Source: an uncultured Oscillospiraceae bacterium
Lineage (GTDB): Bacteria > Bacillota > Clostridia > Oscillospirales > Acutalibacteraceae
Assembly (NCBI GenBank): GCA_900548545.1
Contig: URKX01000012.1
Coordinates: 1-60,110 of the forward strand
Reading direction: 5' to 3'
Length of the DNA: 60,110 bases
Under the pieces are notes generated by a model that did no database searches, was not told the DNA's origin, and saw nothing but the letters and a program-made list of their open reading frames with translations. Positions within the stretch are counted from its first letter, which is position 1. Every line of letters starts with the position of its first letter. The translations under genes and the position numbers were made by a program. Positions 34,157 through 42,315 of the stretch are shown here, one piece after another.

Positions 34157-35023
34157 ATGGCAAGGCTGCAATACAACTACAAAAGCCAAAGCTTGAGTAG
34201 GAACGTGAACATCACCGTCATCCTTCCCACAGACGGTTTGAGCTTTTACGACCCGTCCCAGGCACAGGCCCGTGGGCAGAACCCCATTCTCAAATCTATT
34301 CCCCACTGCTACCAGCCGGGGATGAAGTTCCAAACGGTGTACGTGTACCACGGCGGCGGGGAAGACGACTCCATGAGTGCCCGCTATGCCGCCATTGAAC
34401 GGGTTGCCCAGGAAAACAAAGTGATGCTGGTCTGCCCGGATATCCAGTTTTTCGGCACAGACAGCGCTGGCGGGAAATATTTCACCTATCTCACCGAAGA
34501 GCTGCCCCGGGTGGTCCAGACCATGCTGCCCTCTTCCCCGAAACGGGAGGATAACTTTGTCATGGGGTACGCCATGGGCGGCAATGTGGCCTTGGGAGTG
34601 TCTATCTTGCGGCCGGAGCTGTTTTCCGCCTGCTTGGACATCTCCGGGGGAATCGGCATGACTTTGGACACCGACACCCTGGTGGAAGAGCTGGCAGGGG
34701 ACCACTTCCGCACCTTTATGCCCTCCTACCAGGTGGCCTTTGGCCAGCCGGGAACCTTCCCAGGTTCGTTTTACGACCTGTATCCCGCAGCGAAAAAGGC
34801 CAAGGAGTCCGGTCAGGAGCTGACGGAGTTCACCCTGGTGTGCGGCAGTGAGGAATTCATCCGCGCCCGGGTGGAAAAGGACGTGGCCCGCCTTCGGGAG
34901 TTGGGCTATCCCATACGCTATTTTTGCCCCCAGGGGTACAACCACGACTGGCGCACCTGGGAGGAGTATATGGCCCGGGGCCTTTCCCAGCTGCTGCCAT
35001 TGAAACGGGAGTACCTGTACTGA
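34157..35023 (+). CDS. Esterase-D-fold protein with nucleophile Ser replaced by Ala, 288 aa
   Basis: An alpha/beta-hydrolase of the PF00756 putative esterase family (FQTVYVYHGGGEDDSM, then the nucleophile elbow). The elbow reads GYAMGGN: the expected catalytic Ser of GxSxGG is Ala139 (codon GCC). The acid-position motif reads CGSEEF where an Asp is usual. The His is kept in NHDW (H263). The fold is therefore intact but normal Ser hydrolase chemistry is not possible. It may be a binding or regulatory pseudoenzyme. GGAGG is 8 nt before the ATG. Monocistronic, ended by the terminator at 35118. Confidence 0.85.
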   Translation: MARLQYNYKSQSLSRNVNITVILPTDGLSFYDPSQAQARGQNPILKSIPHCYQPGMKFQTVYVYHGGGEDDSMSARYAAIERVAQENKVMLVCPDIQFFGTDSAGGKYFTYLTEELPRVVQTMLPSSPKREDNFVMGYAMGGNVALGVSILRPELFSACLDISGGIGMTLDTDTLVEELAGDHFRTFMPSYQVAFGQPGTFPGSFYDLYPAAKKAKESGQELTEFTLVCGSEEFIRARVEKDVARLRELGYPIRYFCPQGYNHDWRTWEEYMARGLSQLLPLKREYLY

Positions 35024-35117
35024 GCTGGTGCTGAGAAAGACGAAGATCCGCCTTTTTGGGGAGATTTTTATAGGAGGACGCCTGTGGGAAAGCCCGCGGC
35101 CTGCCTTACTGATCGCG

Positions 35118-35163
35118 ACAGGGGACTGCTTCCTTTTATAGGACAGTGATCCCCTGTTTTTTT
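35118..35163 (+). terminator. Terminator of the esterase-fold gene
   Basis: ACAGGGGA and TCCCCTGT form the stem, extended by CTG/CAG, and T7 follows. It precedes the purE promoter, so it could alternatively be a leader attenuator of a longer purine transcript; no purine riboswitch aptamer was recognised. Confidence 0.75.
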
Positions 35164-35211
35164 ATCAGGCAGCCAGACGGGAGGGAGTTTTACAGGAAAC
35201 AGGGGGAAACC

Positions 35212-35240
35212 TTGCACTTTTCCGTGATTCAGTGTATACT
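35212..35240 (+). promoter_or_regulatory. purE operon promoter
   Basis: TTGCAC (35212-35217), a 17-nt spacer and TATACT (35235-35240). The short leader contains a hairpin (GCGCCACA with TGTGGTGC). Confidence 0.65.
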
Positions 35241-35301
35241 TCTGTTGTATAGCGCCACAGGATGTGGTGCCCGTTTGTTTTTGGAAAGGATGGGATTGAA
35301 T

Positions 35302-35802
35302 ATGAGCAAAAAAGTAGCGGTGATCATGGGGAGCGACAGCGACTTCCCCACGGTTGCCCCGGCCATCAAGCGGCTGAAGTCCTTCGGTATCCCGGTGGAG
35401 GTCCGGGTGATGTCCGCCCACCGCACCCCCGAGGCGGCAGCGGAGTTTTCCAAGACTGCCCGTGAAAACGGTTTCGGTGTCATCATTGCCGCCGCAGGGA
35501 AGGCCGCACACTTGGCCGGCGTCTTGGCAGCCCATACCACCTTGCCGGTGATCGGCATCCCGGTGAAGTCCTCCACCTTGGACGGACTGGACGCATTGCT
35601 GGCCACGGTGCAGATGCCCTCCGGCATCCCCGTTGCTACAGTGGCCATCGATGGCGCGGACAACGCAGCGATCCTGGCCTGCCAGATGCTGGCCCTCTCC
35701 GATGAGGCGCTGGCTGCCCAGTTGGCCCAGATGAAGGCGGACATGGCCCAGGGCGTGGAAAAGAAGAACGCCGCCTTGCAGGAAAAGGTCAACGAGCTGT
35801 AA
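35302..35802 (+). CDS. purE: N5-carboxyaminoimidazole ribonucleotide mutase
   Basis: Class I PurE converts N5-CAIR to CAIR in purine synthesis. The N-terminal MGSDSDFPT, SAHRTPE and the AAAGKAAHLAGVLAAHT segment are all family-typical, and 166 aa is the normal length. The start at 35302 follows AAAGGATGG; the open frame extends upstream to 35146 only by chance. First gene of the purine operon. No purK is present in the window. Confidence 0.95.
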   Translation: MSKKVAVIMGSDSDFPTVAPAIKRLKSFGIPVEVRVMSAHRTPEAAAEFSKTARENGFGVIIAAAGKAAHLAGVLAAHTTLPVIGIPVKSSTLDGLDALLATVQMPSGIPVATVAIDGADNAAILACQMLALSDEALAAQLAQMKADMAQGVEKKNAALQEKVNEL

Positions 35803-35859
35803 GCTGCCGGTAAATTCGCATTCGCCCCTTTCGCTTGGGGCGGGAAAGGGGAATCGTTT

Positions 35860-37089
35860 GTGAAACGATCTGTCATGCGCAAGTATGCCCAGCTGGCAGT
35901 GCGCCGGGGGGTCAATGTGAAAAAGGGGCAGGGCTGTGTCATCAGTGCCCAGGTGGAGCAGTTCGAATTTGCCCAGATGGTGGCAGAAGAGGCTTACCGG
36001 GCCGGCGCCAAGTGGGTGGAAGTGCGCTGGCGCGACCAGGTGCTGGACAAGCTGAAATACCGCCATGAAACAGTCACCCAGCTCTCTCGGACGGAAGAGT
36101 GGGAAAAGACGCGGATGCAGCACTATGCGGACACCCTCCCGGCCATGATCCACATCATGTCGGAAGACCCCGATGGCTTGAAAGGCGTGAATGTGGAGAA
36201 GATGCAGCGTGCCGGCGCGGCCCGCGGCCTTGCTTTCAAGCCCTACGAGGACGCCATGGACAACAAATACCAGTGGACCATCGTTGCTGTTCCCTCCAAG
36301 AAGTGGGCCAAAAAGGTGTTCCCTGGGGAGCGCACCAGCGCAGCTGTGGAAAAGCTGTGGGAGGCTATCCTGAACACGGTGCGGGTCAGCGAGGACAACG
36401 ACCCCATGGCGGAATGGAATGATCATGACGCGTCCCTGAAAGCGTACTGCCGGCGTTTGAACGAACTGGATCTGGATTACCTCCATTACAAGGCCCCCAA
36501 CGGCACGGATTTCAAGTGCTGGCTGATCCCGGGGGCCCAGTGGCACGGCGGCGGCGACACCTTGCCCGACGGCACGTTCTACGACCCCAATATGCCCACA
36601 GAAGAGGTGTTCACCTCCCCCATGCGGGGCCGCTGCGAGGGGACCCTGGTTTCCACCATGCCCCTGTCCTACCAGGGGAACTTGATCGACAAGTTCTCCG
36701 TCACCTTTGAAAACGGCAAGGCGGTTTCCTGCCAAGCGGAACAGGGCCAGGCCTTGCTGGAGAAGATGCTCCAGATGGACGAAGGCGCTTCCATGCTGGG
36801 GGAGCTTGCCCTGGTGCCGGTGGATTCCCCCATTTCCAATGCAGGGATCCTCTTCTACAATACCCTGTTTGACGAAAACGCTGCCTGCCATGTGGCCTTG
36901 GGCGCCGGGTTCAACGAGGTGTTCCCCGGTTTTGAAACGATGAGCACGGAAGAGCTGAAAGCCCGGGGCATTAACGATTCCATCATCCATGTGGACTTTA
37001 TGGTGGGCTGCAAAGAGCTCTCCATCACCGGCTACACCCGGGACGGCAAAGCGGTAAAGATCTTTGAGCAAGGCAACTGGGCCATTTGA
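35860..37089 (+). CDS. M29 family aminopeptidase (AmpS/PepS-like), 409 aa
   Basis: Matches thermophilic-type M29 metallo-aminopeptidases: N-terminal YAQLAVRRGVNVKKGQ, VPSKKWAKKVFP, and the metal-site region EEVFTSPMRGRCEGT, ..EGASMLGELALVPVDSPIS, HVALGAGF and HVDFMVG. It hydrolyses N-terminal residues from peptides in the cytoplasm with two metal ions. GTG start at 35860 with AAAGGGGAA upstream. It lies between purE and purM on the same strand with no terminator, so it is probably cotranscribed with purine genes, which is an unexplained pairing. Confidence 0.92.
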   Translation: MKRSVMRKYAQLAVRRGVNVKKGQGCVISAQVEQFEFAQMVAEEAYRAGAKWVEVRWRDQVLDKLKYRHETVTQLSRTEEWEKTRMQHYADTLPAMIHIMSEDPDGLKGVNVEKMQRAGAARGLAFKPYEDAMDNKYQWTIVAVPSKKWAKKVFPGERTSAAVEKLWEAILNTVRVSEDNDPMAEWNDHDASLKAYCRRLNELDLDYLHYKAPNGTDFKCWLIPGAQWHGGGDTLPDGTFYDPNMPTEEVFTSPMRGRCEGTLVSTMPLSYQGNLIDKFSVTFENGKAVSCQAEQGQALLEKMLQMDEGASMLGELALVPVDSPISNAGILFYNTLFDENAACHVALGAGFNEVFPGFETMSTEELKARGINDSIIHVDFMVGCKELSITGYTRDGKAVKIFEQGNWAI

Positions 37090-37126
37090 CCCCTGGAACA
37101 AACAAATTTAGGAGTGAAGAAACCCC

Positions 37127-38179
37127 ATGAAAAGCTACAGTGACAGCTATAAGGCCGCGGGCGTGGACGTCACCGCGGGATACGAGTCCGTTGAACTGAT
37201 GAAAGAGCACGTAAAGCGCACGGTGATCCCTGGGGTGGTTTCCGGGATCGGCGGCTTTGGCGGCCTGTTCCAGCCGGATCTGTCCGGCATGGAAGAGCCT
37301 GTGCTGGTTTCCGGCACCGACGGCGTGGGCACCAAACTGAAAATCGCCATGCTGCTGGACAAACACGACACCATCGGCATTGACGCGGTGGCCATGTGCG
37401 TCAACGACGTGGTATGCTGCGGCGCCAAGCCCCTGTTCTTCCTGGATTACATCGCCTGCGGCAAGAACTTCCCCGAGAAGATCGCCCAGATTGTGGCGGG
37501 CGTGGCGGAGGGCTGCGTCCAGTCCGGCTGTGCGCTCATCGGCGGTGAAACGGCCGAGCATCCCGGTATGATGCCGGAAGAAGATTACGACCTGGCCGGC
37601 TTTACCGTGGGCGTGGTGGACAAGAAAAAGATCATCGACGGCTCCCGCCTCCAGGCCGGGGATGTGCTGCTGGGCGTCAAGTCCTCCGGTGTGCACTCCA
37701 ACGGGTTCTCCCTGGTGCGCAAAGTCTTTGGGATCGGCGATGATGACGAAGCCAACAAGGCCACCCTGGCAAAATACTACGACGAGCTTTCCGCCACCTT
37801 GGGCGAAACGCTGCTTGCCCCCACCCGGATCTATGTCAAGCCGGTGCTGGCTGCCATCCAGGCTGCGGACGTGAAGGCCATTTCCCACATCACCGGCGGC
37901 GGCTTCTACGAGAACATCCCCCGGATGCTCAAGGAGGGGATGTCCGCGAAAATTGAAAAGGCCGCCGTGCCTGTGCGCCCCATTTTTGATATGATCCAGA
38001 AAGTGGGCAATATCCCGGAGAGGGATATGTTCAACACCTTCAATATGGGTGTGGGCCTGTGCATGGCTGTGTCCAAGGAAACCGCCCAAAATGCCCTGGA
38101 CGCCTTGAACGCTGCTGGGGAAGAGGCCGTTGCCCTGGGCGAGGTTACGGAAGGCGGCAAGGAGGTCGTACTGTGCTGA
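37127..38179 (+). CDS. purM: Phosphoribosylformylglycinamidine cyclo-ligase
   Basis: AIR synthetase, the fifth step of purine synthesis (FGAM + ATP to AIR). Opens SYSDSYKAAGVDVTAGYE and contains SGTDGVGTKLKIA, MCVNDVVCCGAKPLFFLDY, GGETAEHPGMM and ITGGGFYENIPRML. Normal length of 350 aa. Its last codons overlap the purN start (GTGCTGA), so the two are translationally coupled. Confidence 0.97.
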   Translation: MKSYSDSYKAAGVDVTAGYESVELMKEHVKRTVIPGVVSGIGGFGGLFQPDLSGMEEPVLVSGTDGVGTKLKIAMLLDKHDTIGIDAVAMCVNDVVCCGAKPLFFLDYIACGKNFPEKIAQIVAGVAEGCVQSGCALIGGETAEHPGMMPEEDYDLAGFTVGVVDKKKIIDGSRLQAGDVLLGVKSSGVHSNGFSLVRKVFGIGDDDEANKATLAKYYDELSATLGETLLAPTRIYVKPVLAAIQAADVKAISHITGGGFYENIPRMLKEGMSAKIEKAAVPVRPIFDMIQKVGNIPERDMFNTFNMGVGLCMAVSKETAQNALDALNAAGEEAVALGEVTEGGKEVVLC

Positions 38180-38799
38180 ACATCGGCGTGCTGGTGTCCG
38201 GCGGGGGCACCAATCTGCAAAAGCTGATCGAAGCCCAGGCCGCGGGCCAAATCGCCAACGGCCAGCTGCGGGTGGTCATCGCCAGCCGTCCCGATGCCTA
38301 CGCCTTGGAGCGTGCCAAGAAGGCCGGCATTGAGGCCATCACCCTGCGCCGCAAGGATTACGGCTCCGTGGAGGAATACAGCCAGGCCCTGATCGGCGCC
38401 CTGCGGGAGCGTGGGGTGGACCTGGTGGTGCTGGCGGGCTTTTTGACTATCACCGGGGACAACTTTGTGGAGGCCTTCCGCAACAGGATCATCAATGTCC
38501 ACCCGGCGCTGCTGCCCTCCTTTGGGGGCAAGGGCTATTACGGGCTCCATGTCCATGAGGCTGTTCTGGCCCGGGGCGTGAAGGTTACCGGCGCCACGGT
38601 GCACTTTGTCAACGAGGTGTGCGACGGCGGCCCCATTATCCTGCAAAAGGCTGTGGACGTGAAAGAGGGGGACACCCCCGAAGTGTTGCAGCGCCGTGTC
38701 ATGGAAGAGGCGGAGTGGCTCTTGCTGCCCCAGGCGGTTTCCCTGTTTTGCCAGGGCAAGCTGTCGGTGGAAAACGGCGTGGTGCATATCCAAGAATAA
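38173..38799 (+). CDS. purN: Phosphoribosylglycinamide formyltransferase
   Basis: GAR transformylase, which uses 10-formyl-tetrahydrofolate. Motifs: LVSGGGTNLQ, the catalytic region IINVHPALLPSFGGKG, and TVHFVNEVCDGGPII. The GTG at 38173 inside the purM stop is the only start that matches the family N terminus; the upstream open frame is a purM shadow. 208 aa, normal. Confidence 0.95.
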   Translation: MLNIGVLVSGGGTNLQKLIEAQAAGQIANGQLRVVIASRPDAYALERAKKAGIEAITLRRKDYGSVEEYSQALIGALRERGVDLVVLAGFLTITGDNFVEAFRNRIINVHPALLPSFGGKGYYGLHVHEAVLARGVKVTGATVHFVNEVCDGGPIILQKAVDVKEGDTPEVLQRRVMEEAEWLLLPQAVSLFCQGKLSVENGVVHIQE

Positions 38800-38829
38800 A
38801 CCGGGAGCATTTCAGAGAGGAGAACCAAC

Positions 38830-39531
38830 ATGAAACCAGTGGATATCAAGCAGGACCTGGCGGGGAACAGCTACCCCGGCCGGGGCATCATCATCGGAAA
38901 GAGCCGGGACGGCTCCAAATCCGTGGTGGCCTATTTCATCATGGGCCGCAGCGAAAACAGCCGCAACCGCATCTTTGCCCCGGAGCCCGACGGGATCCGT
39001 ACCGAGGCTGCCGATCCTGCCAAAATGAAGGACCCCAGCCTCATCATCTACCATCCTGTCCGGCAGATCGGCCGGGGGCTGATCGTCACCAACGGCGACC
39101 AGACCGACACCATCCGGGATTTTCTGGAAAAGGGCCTTCCCTTTGAACAGGCCCTGCGCACCCGGGAGTTCGAGCCCGACGGCCCCAACTGGACCCCCCG
39201 CATCTCCGGCCTCCTCAGCCCCGATGGCAGCTACAAGCTGTCCATCCTGAAGGCTGCCGACGAGGAGGGGACGGGCTGCCTGCGCCAAACCTTCGAGTAC
39301 CCGGGCCAGGCCGGCTTGGGCCACTTTATCCACACCTACAAGTGTGACGGCAACCCCATCCCCTCTTATGAAGGGGAGCCCACCCCGGTGGAGATCCAGG
39401 GGGGCATCGACCAGTTCACTGCCGCCCTGTGGGAAAACCTGAACCAGGACAACAAGGTGTCCCTGTTCGTGCGGTTCATTGACCTGAGCACCGGCAAGCA
39501 GGACACCCGCATCGTCAACAAGAACCAGTGA
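38830..39531 (+). CDS. purO: IMP cyclohydrolase, PurO-type, 233 aa
   Basis: Belongs to the separate IMP-cyclohydrolase family first known from archaea (PurO; Pfam IMP_cyclohyd), not the MGS-like domain of bifunctional PurH. It opens AGNSYPGRGIIIGKS and continues FIMGRSENSRNRIFAPE and TNGDQTDTI. Closes the purine ring of FAICAR to give IMP. It is followed 25 nt later by a stand-alone AICAR formyltransferase, so together they replace PurH. GGAG is upstream of the ATG. Confidence 0.9.
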   Translation: MKPVDIKQDLAGNSYPGRGIIIGKSRDGSKSVVAYFIMGRSENSRNRIFAPEPDGIRTEAADPAKMKDPSLIIYHPVRQIGRGLIVTNGDQTDTIRDFLEKGLPFEQALRTREFEPDGPNWTPRISGLLSPDGSYKLSILKAADEEGTGCLRQTFEYPGQAGLGHFIHTYKCDGNPIPSYEGEPTPVEIQGGIDQFTAALWENLNQDNKVSLFVRFIDLSTGKQDTRIVNKNQ

Positions 39532-39556
39532 TCGTTTCAGAAAGGAAGAGAGAACC

Positions 39557-40735
39557 ATGGCAAATGAACTTGCTTTGAAATATGGATGCAACCCCAACCA
39601 GAAGCCTTCCCGTATCTTCATGCAGGACGGCTCGGAACTGCCTGTCACCGTCTTAAACGGCAAGCCCGGGTATATCAACTTCCTGGACGCCCTGAACAGC
39701 TGGCAGCTGGTGAAAGAGCTGAAAGCCGCCACCGGCCTGCCTGCCGCGGCCTCCTTTAAGCACGTCAGCCCTGCCGGCGCTGCTGTGTATGTGCCCCTTT
39801 CCGACACCCTGAAGAAGATCTACTTTGTGGACGACCTGGAGCTTTCCCCCTTGGCCTCTGCCTACGCCGCTGCCCGTGGCGCGGACCGGATGTCCTCCTA
39901 TGGCGACTGGGCTGCCCTGTCCGATGTGTGCGACAAGGAAACCGCTTTGCTGCTGAAGCGGGAGGTGTCCGACGGCGTCATCGCCCCCGGCTATACCGAC
40001 GAGGCCCTGGAGATCCTGAAGCAGAAGCGTAAGGGCGGCTACAATGTGGTGCAGATCGACCCCAACTATGTCCCCGCTCCGGTGGAGCACAAGGATGTGT
40101 TCGGCGTCACCTTTGAGCAGGGCCGCAACGAGCTGAAGATCGACGAGAACCTGTTTCAAAACCTGCCCACCCAGAATAAGACCCTCACTCCCGAAGCCAA
40201 GCGGGACCTGATCGTGTCCCTGATCACCCTGAAGTACACCCAGTCCAACTCTGTGTGCTATGTGAAGAACGGCCAGGCCATCGGCGTGGGCGCCGGCCAG
40301 CAGAGCCGTGTCCACTGTACCCGCCTGGCGGGCAACAAGGCGGACAACTGGTACCTGCGCCAGTGCCCCAAGGTGCTGAACCTGCCCTTTAAGCCCGGCA
40401 TCCGCCGCGCCGATCGGGACAACACCATTGACGTGTACATCGGCGACGAGTACATGGACGTGCTGGCGGACGGCCAGTGGGAGCAGTTCTTCACCGAGAA
40501 ACCGGAAGTCTTTACCCGGGAAGAGCGCCGGCAGTGGCTCTCTGGCCTCACCGGCGTGGCCCTGGGCAGTGACGCCTTTTTCCCCTTTGGGGACAACATC
40601 GAGCGGGCACACAAGTCCGGCGTGGAGTTTATCGCCCAGCCCGGCGGCTCCATCCGGGACGACCACGTGATCGAAACCTGCGACAAGTACAACATTGCCA
40701 TGGCCTTTACCGGCATCCGGCTGTTCCATCACTGA
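39557..40735 (+). CDS. Stand-alone AICAR formyltransferase (PurH C-terminal domain type), 392 aa
   Basis: Formylates AICAR with 10-formyl-THF. The protein corresponds to the AICARFT bienzyme domain only: it starts ELALKYGCNPNQKP, has the catalytic Lys-His in SFKHVSPAGAA, and ends IETCDKYNIAMAFTGIRLFHH. The N-terminal IMP cyclohydrolase domain of PurH is absent; that activity is supplied by the preceding purO. AGAAAGGAAG precedes the ATG. Confidence 0.93.
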   Translation: MANELALKYGCNPNQKPSRIFMQDGSELPVTVLNGKPGYINFLDALNSWQLVKELKAATGLPAAASFKHVSPAGAAVYVPLSDTLKKIYFVDDLELSPLASAYAAARGADRMSSYGDWAALSDVCDKETALLLKREVSDGVIAPGYTDEALEILKQKRKGGYNVVQIDPNYVPAPVEHKDVFGVTFEQGRNELKIDENLFQNLPTQNKTLTPEAKRDLIVSLITLKYTQSNSVCYVKNGQAIGVGAGQQSRVHCTRLAGNKADNWYLRQCPKVLNLPFKPGIRRADRDNTIDVYIGDEYMDVLADGQWEQFFTEKPEVFTREERRQWLSGLTGVALGSDAFFPFGDNIERAHKSGVEFIAQPGGSIRDDHVIETCDKYNIAMAFTGIRLFHH

Positions 40736-40918
40736 GGCAAAAAAGACGTTCCAGTTGGAGAAGCTGCTTTCCTGGCATGAGCCGGTTTGCGGCGCGGATG
40801 CGAAGGAGGCCGCCGGGGCAAAGGCTGCCGGATGGCACACTGTCCAGATGCATGGAGGGGACAGCGGAGGTTTGGCGGCTTTTGTAACGGAAGGACCTTG
40901 GAAGGAAGGATAAAGCAT

Positions 40919-42190
40919 ATGAAGATTCTAGTAGTCGGCAGCGGCGGCCGTGAGCACGCCATTGTCCGCAAATTGAAAGACAGCCCCCAGGTGGAGGCTG
41001 TCTATTGTGCCCCCGGCAACGGCGGCATCAGCCGGGACGCTGAGTGCTTCCCAGTGAACGCCATGGACAAGGAGGGGATGCTGGCCCTGGCGAAGGAAAA
41101 AGCGGTGGATCTGGTGTTTGTGGCGTCCGACGACCCGCTGGCTGCCGGTATGGTGGACTTTATCGAGGCCGCGGGGATCCCCTGCTTTGGCCCCAACGCC
41201 GCCGCTGCCCAGATCGAGGCCAGCAAGGTGTTTTCCAAAAACCTGATGAAGAAGTATCACATCCCCACCGCAGGGTACGAGGTGTTCTCCGACCCTGCCC
41301 AGGCGCTGGAATACATCAAGGCCCAGGGGACTTACCCGGCAGTCATCAAGGCAGACGGCCTGGCCTTGGGCAAGGGTGTTGTCATCGCCCAGAACGAGGC
41401 GGAGGCCAAAGCAGCCCTGCACTCCATTATGGAGGATAAGATCTTCGGGGAGTCCGGCGCCCAGGTGGTGGTGGAAGAGTTCCTTACCGGCCCCGAGGTT
41501 TCCGTGCTGGCTTTCACCGATGGCAAGACCTTATGCCCCATGGTGTCCTCCATGGACCACAAGCGGGCTTACGATGGGGACAAGGGCCCCAACACCGGCG
41601 GTATGGGCACCATCAGCCCCAACCCCTTCTATACCGAGAAAGTGGCTAAGCGCTGCATGGAAGAGATCTTCCAGCCCACGGTAGAGGCCATGAACGCGGA
41701 AGGCCGCCCCTTTAAGGGCTGCCTTTACTTTGGCCTGATGCTCACCAAGGGCGGCCCCAAGGTCATCGAGTACAACTCCCGTTTTGGCGACCCGGAAACC
41801 CAAGTGGTACTGCCTCGCCTGAAGACGGATTTCGCGCAGATCGTGGAGGCTGTGGCCCACGAGCGGCTGGGAGAGCTTTCCATCCAGTGGGATGACCGGG
41901 CTTGCGCCTGTGTGGTGATGGCCAGCGGCGGCTATCCCGGCAGCTATCCCAAAGGCTTGGAGATCCAGGGGCTGGATGCAGGCGGCCAGGTTTCCGGCGT
42001 CACCGTGTACCACGCGGGCACCAAGTATGAGGATGGCAAATTCCTCACAAACGGTGGCCGGGTACTGGGAATCACTGCTTTGGGAGATACCCTGGAAGAG
42101 GCTTTAAACCAGGCTTACGCTGGCGTGGAGGGGATCTCCTTTGAAGGTGCCATGTACCGGAAAGACATCGGACGCACCCACCGGATTTGA
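40919..42190 (+). CDS. purD: Phosphoribosylamine-glycine ligase
   Basis: GAR synthetase, an ATP-grasp enzyme. Starts MKILVVGSGGREHAIV and contains CFGPNAAAAQIEASKVFSK, ADGLALGKGV, GPNTGGMGTISPNPFY and EYNSRFGDPETQVVLPRL. 423 aa is typical. The ATG at 40919 follows GGAAGGA and matches the family start; an in-frame extension to 40787 is rejected. The 183 nt before it hold no recognised gene. Last gene of the operon. Confidence 0.96.
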   Translation: MKILVVGSGGREHAIVRKLKDSPQVEAVYCAPGNGGISRDAECFPVNAMDKEGMLALAKEKAVDLVFVASDDPLAAGMVDFIEAAGIPCFGPNAAAAQIEASKVFSKNLMKKYHIPTAGYEVFSDPAQALEYIKAQGTYPAVIKADGLALGKGVVIAQNEAEAKAALHSIMEDKIFGESGAQVVVEEFLTGPEVSVLAFTDGKTLCPMVSSMDHKRAYDGDKGPNTGGMGTISPNPFYTEKVAKRCMEEIFQPTVEAMNAEGRPFKGCLYFGLMLTKGGPKVIEYNSRFGDPETQVVLPRLKTDFAQIVEAVAHERLGELSIQWDDRACACVVMASGGYPGSYPKGLEIQGLDAGGQVSGVTVYHAGTKYEDGKFLTNGGRVLGITALGDTLEEALNQAYAGVEGISFEGAMYRKDIGRTHRI

Positions 42191-42247
42191 AGGATACGCG
42201 CCGCATACATAATGAAAAGATCATCGTAAAAAATTGCAGCGGACCTC

Positions 42248-42277
42248 TTGCCCTTGGCAAGGGGTTCGTTGTATAAT
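42248..42277 (+). promoter_or_regulatory. Promoter of the TIM barrel-acyl-CoA synthetase gene
   Basis: TTGCCC (42248-42253), an 18-nt spacer and TATAAT (42272-42277). A 9-bp hairpin (CCTCTTGCC with GGCAAGGGG) covers the -35 box. Confidence 0.65.
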
Positions 42278-42315
42278 AACCGGGTATAACGAAAAAAGAT
42301 GAGGTGGTAATCTCC

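Noticed and set aside
35024..35301. ZTP or purine riboswitch ahead of purE
   Set aside because: The hairpin with T7 at 35118-35163 could be an expression platform, but I could not find the conserved aptamer sequences; read as a terminator for the upstream gene.
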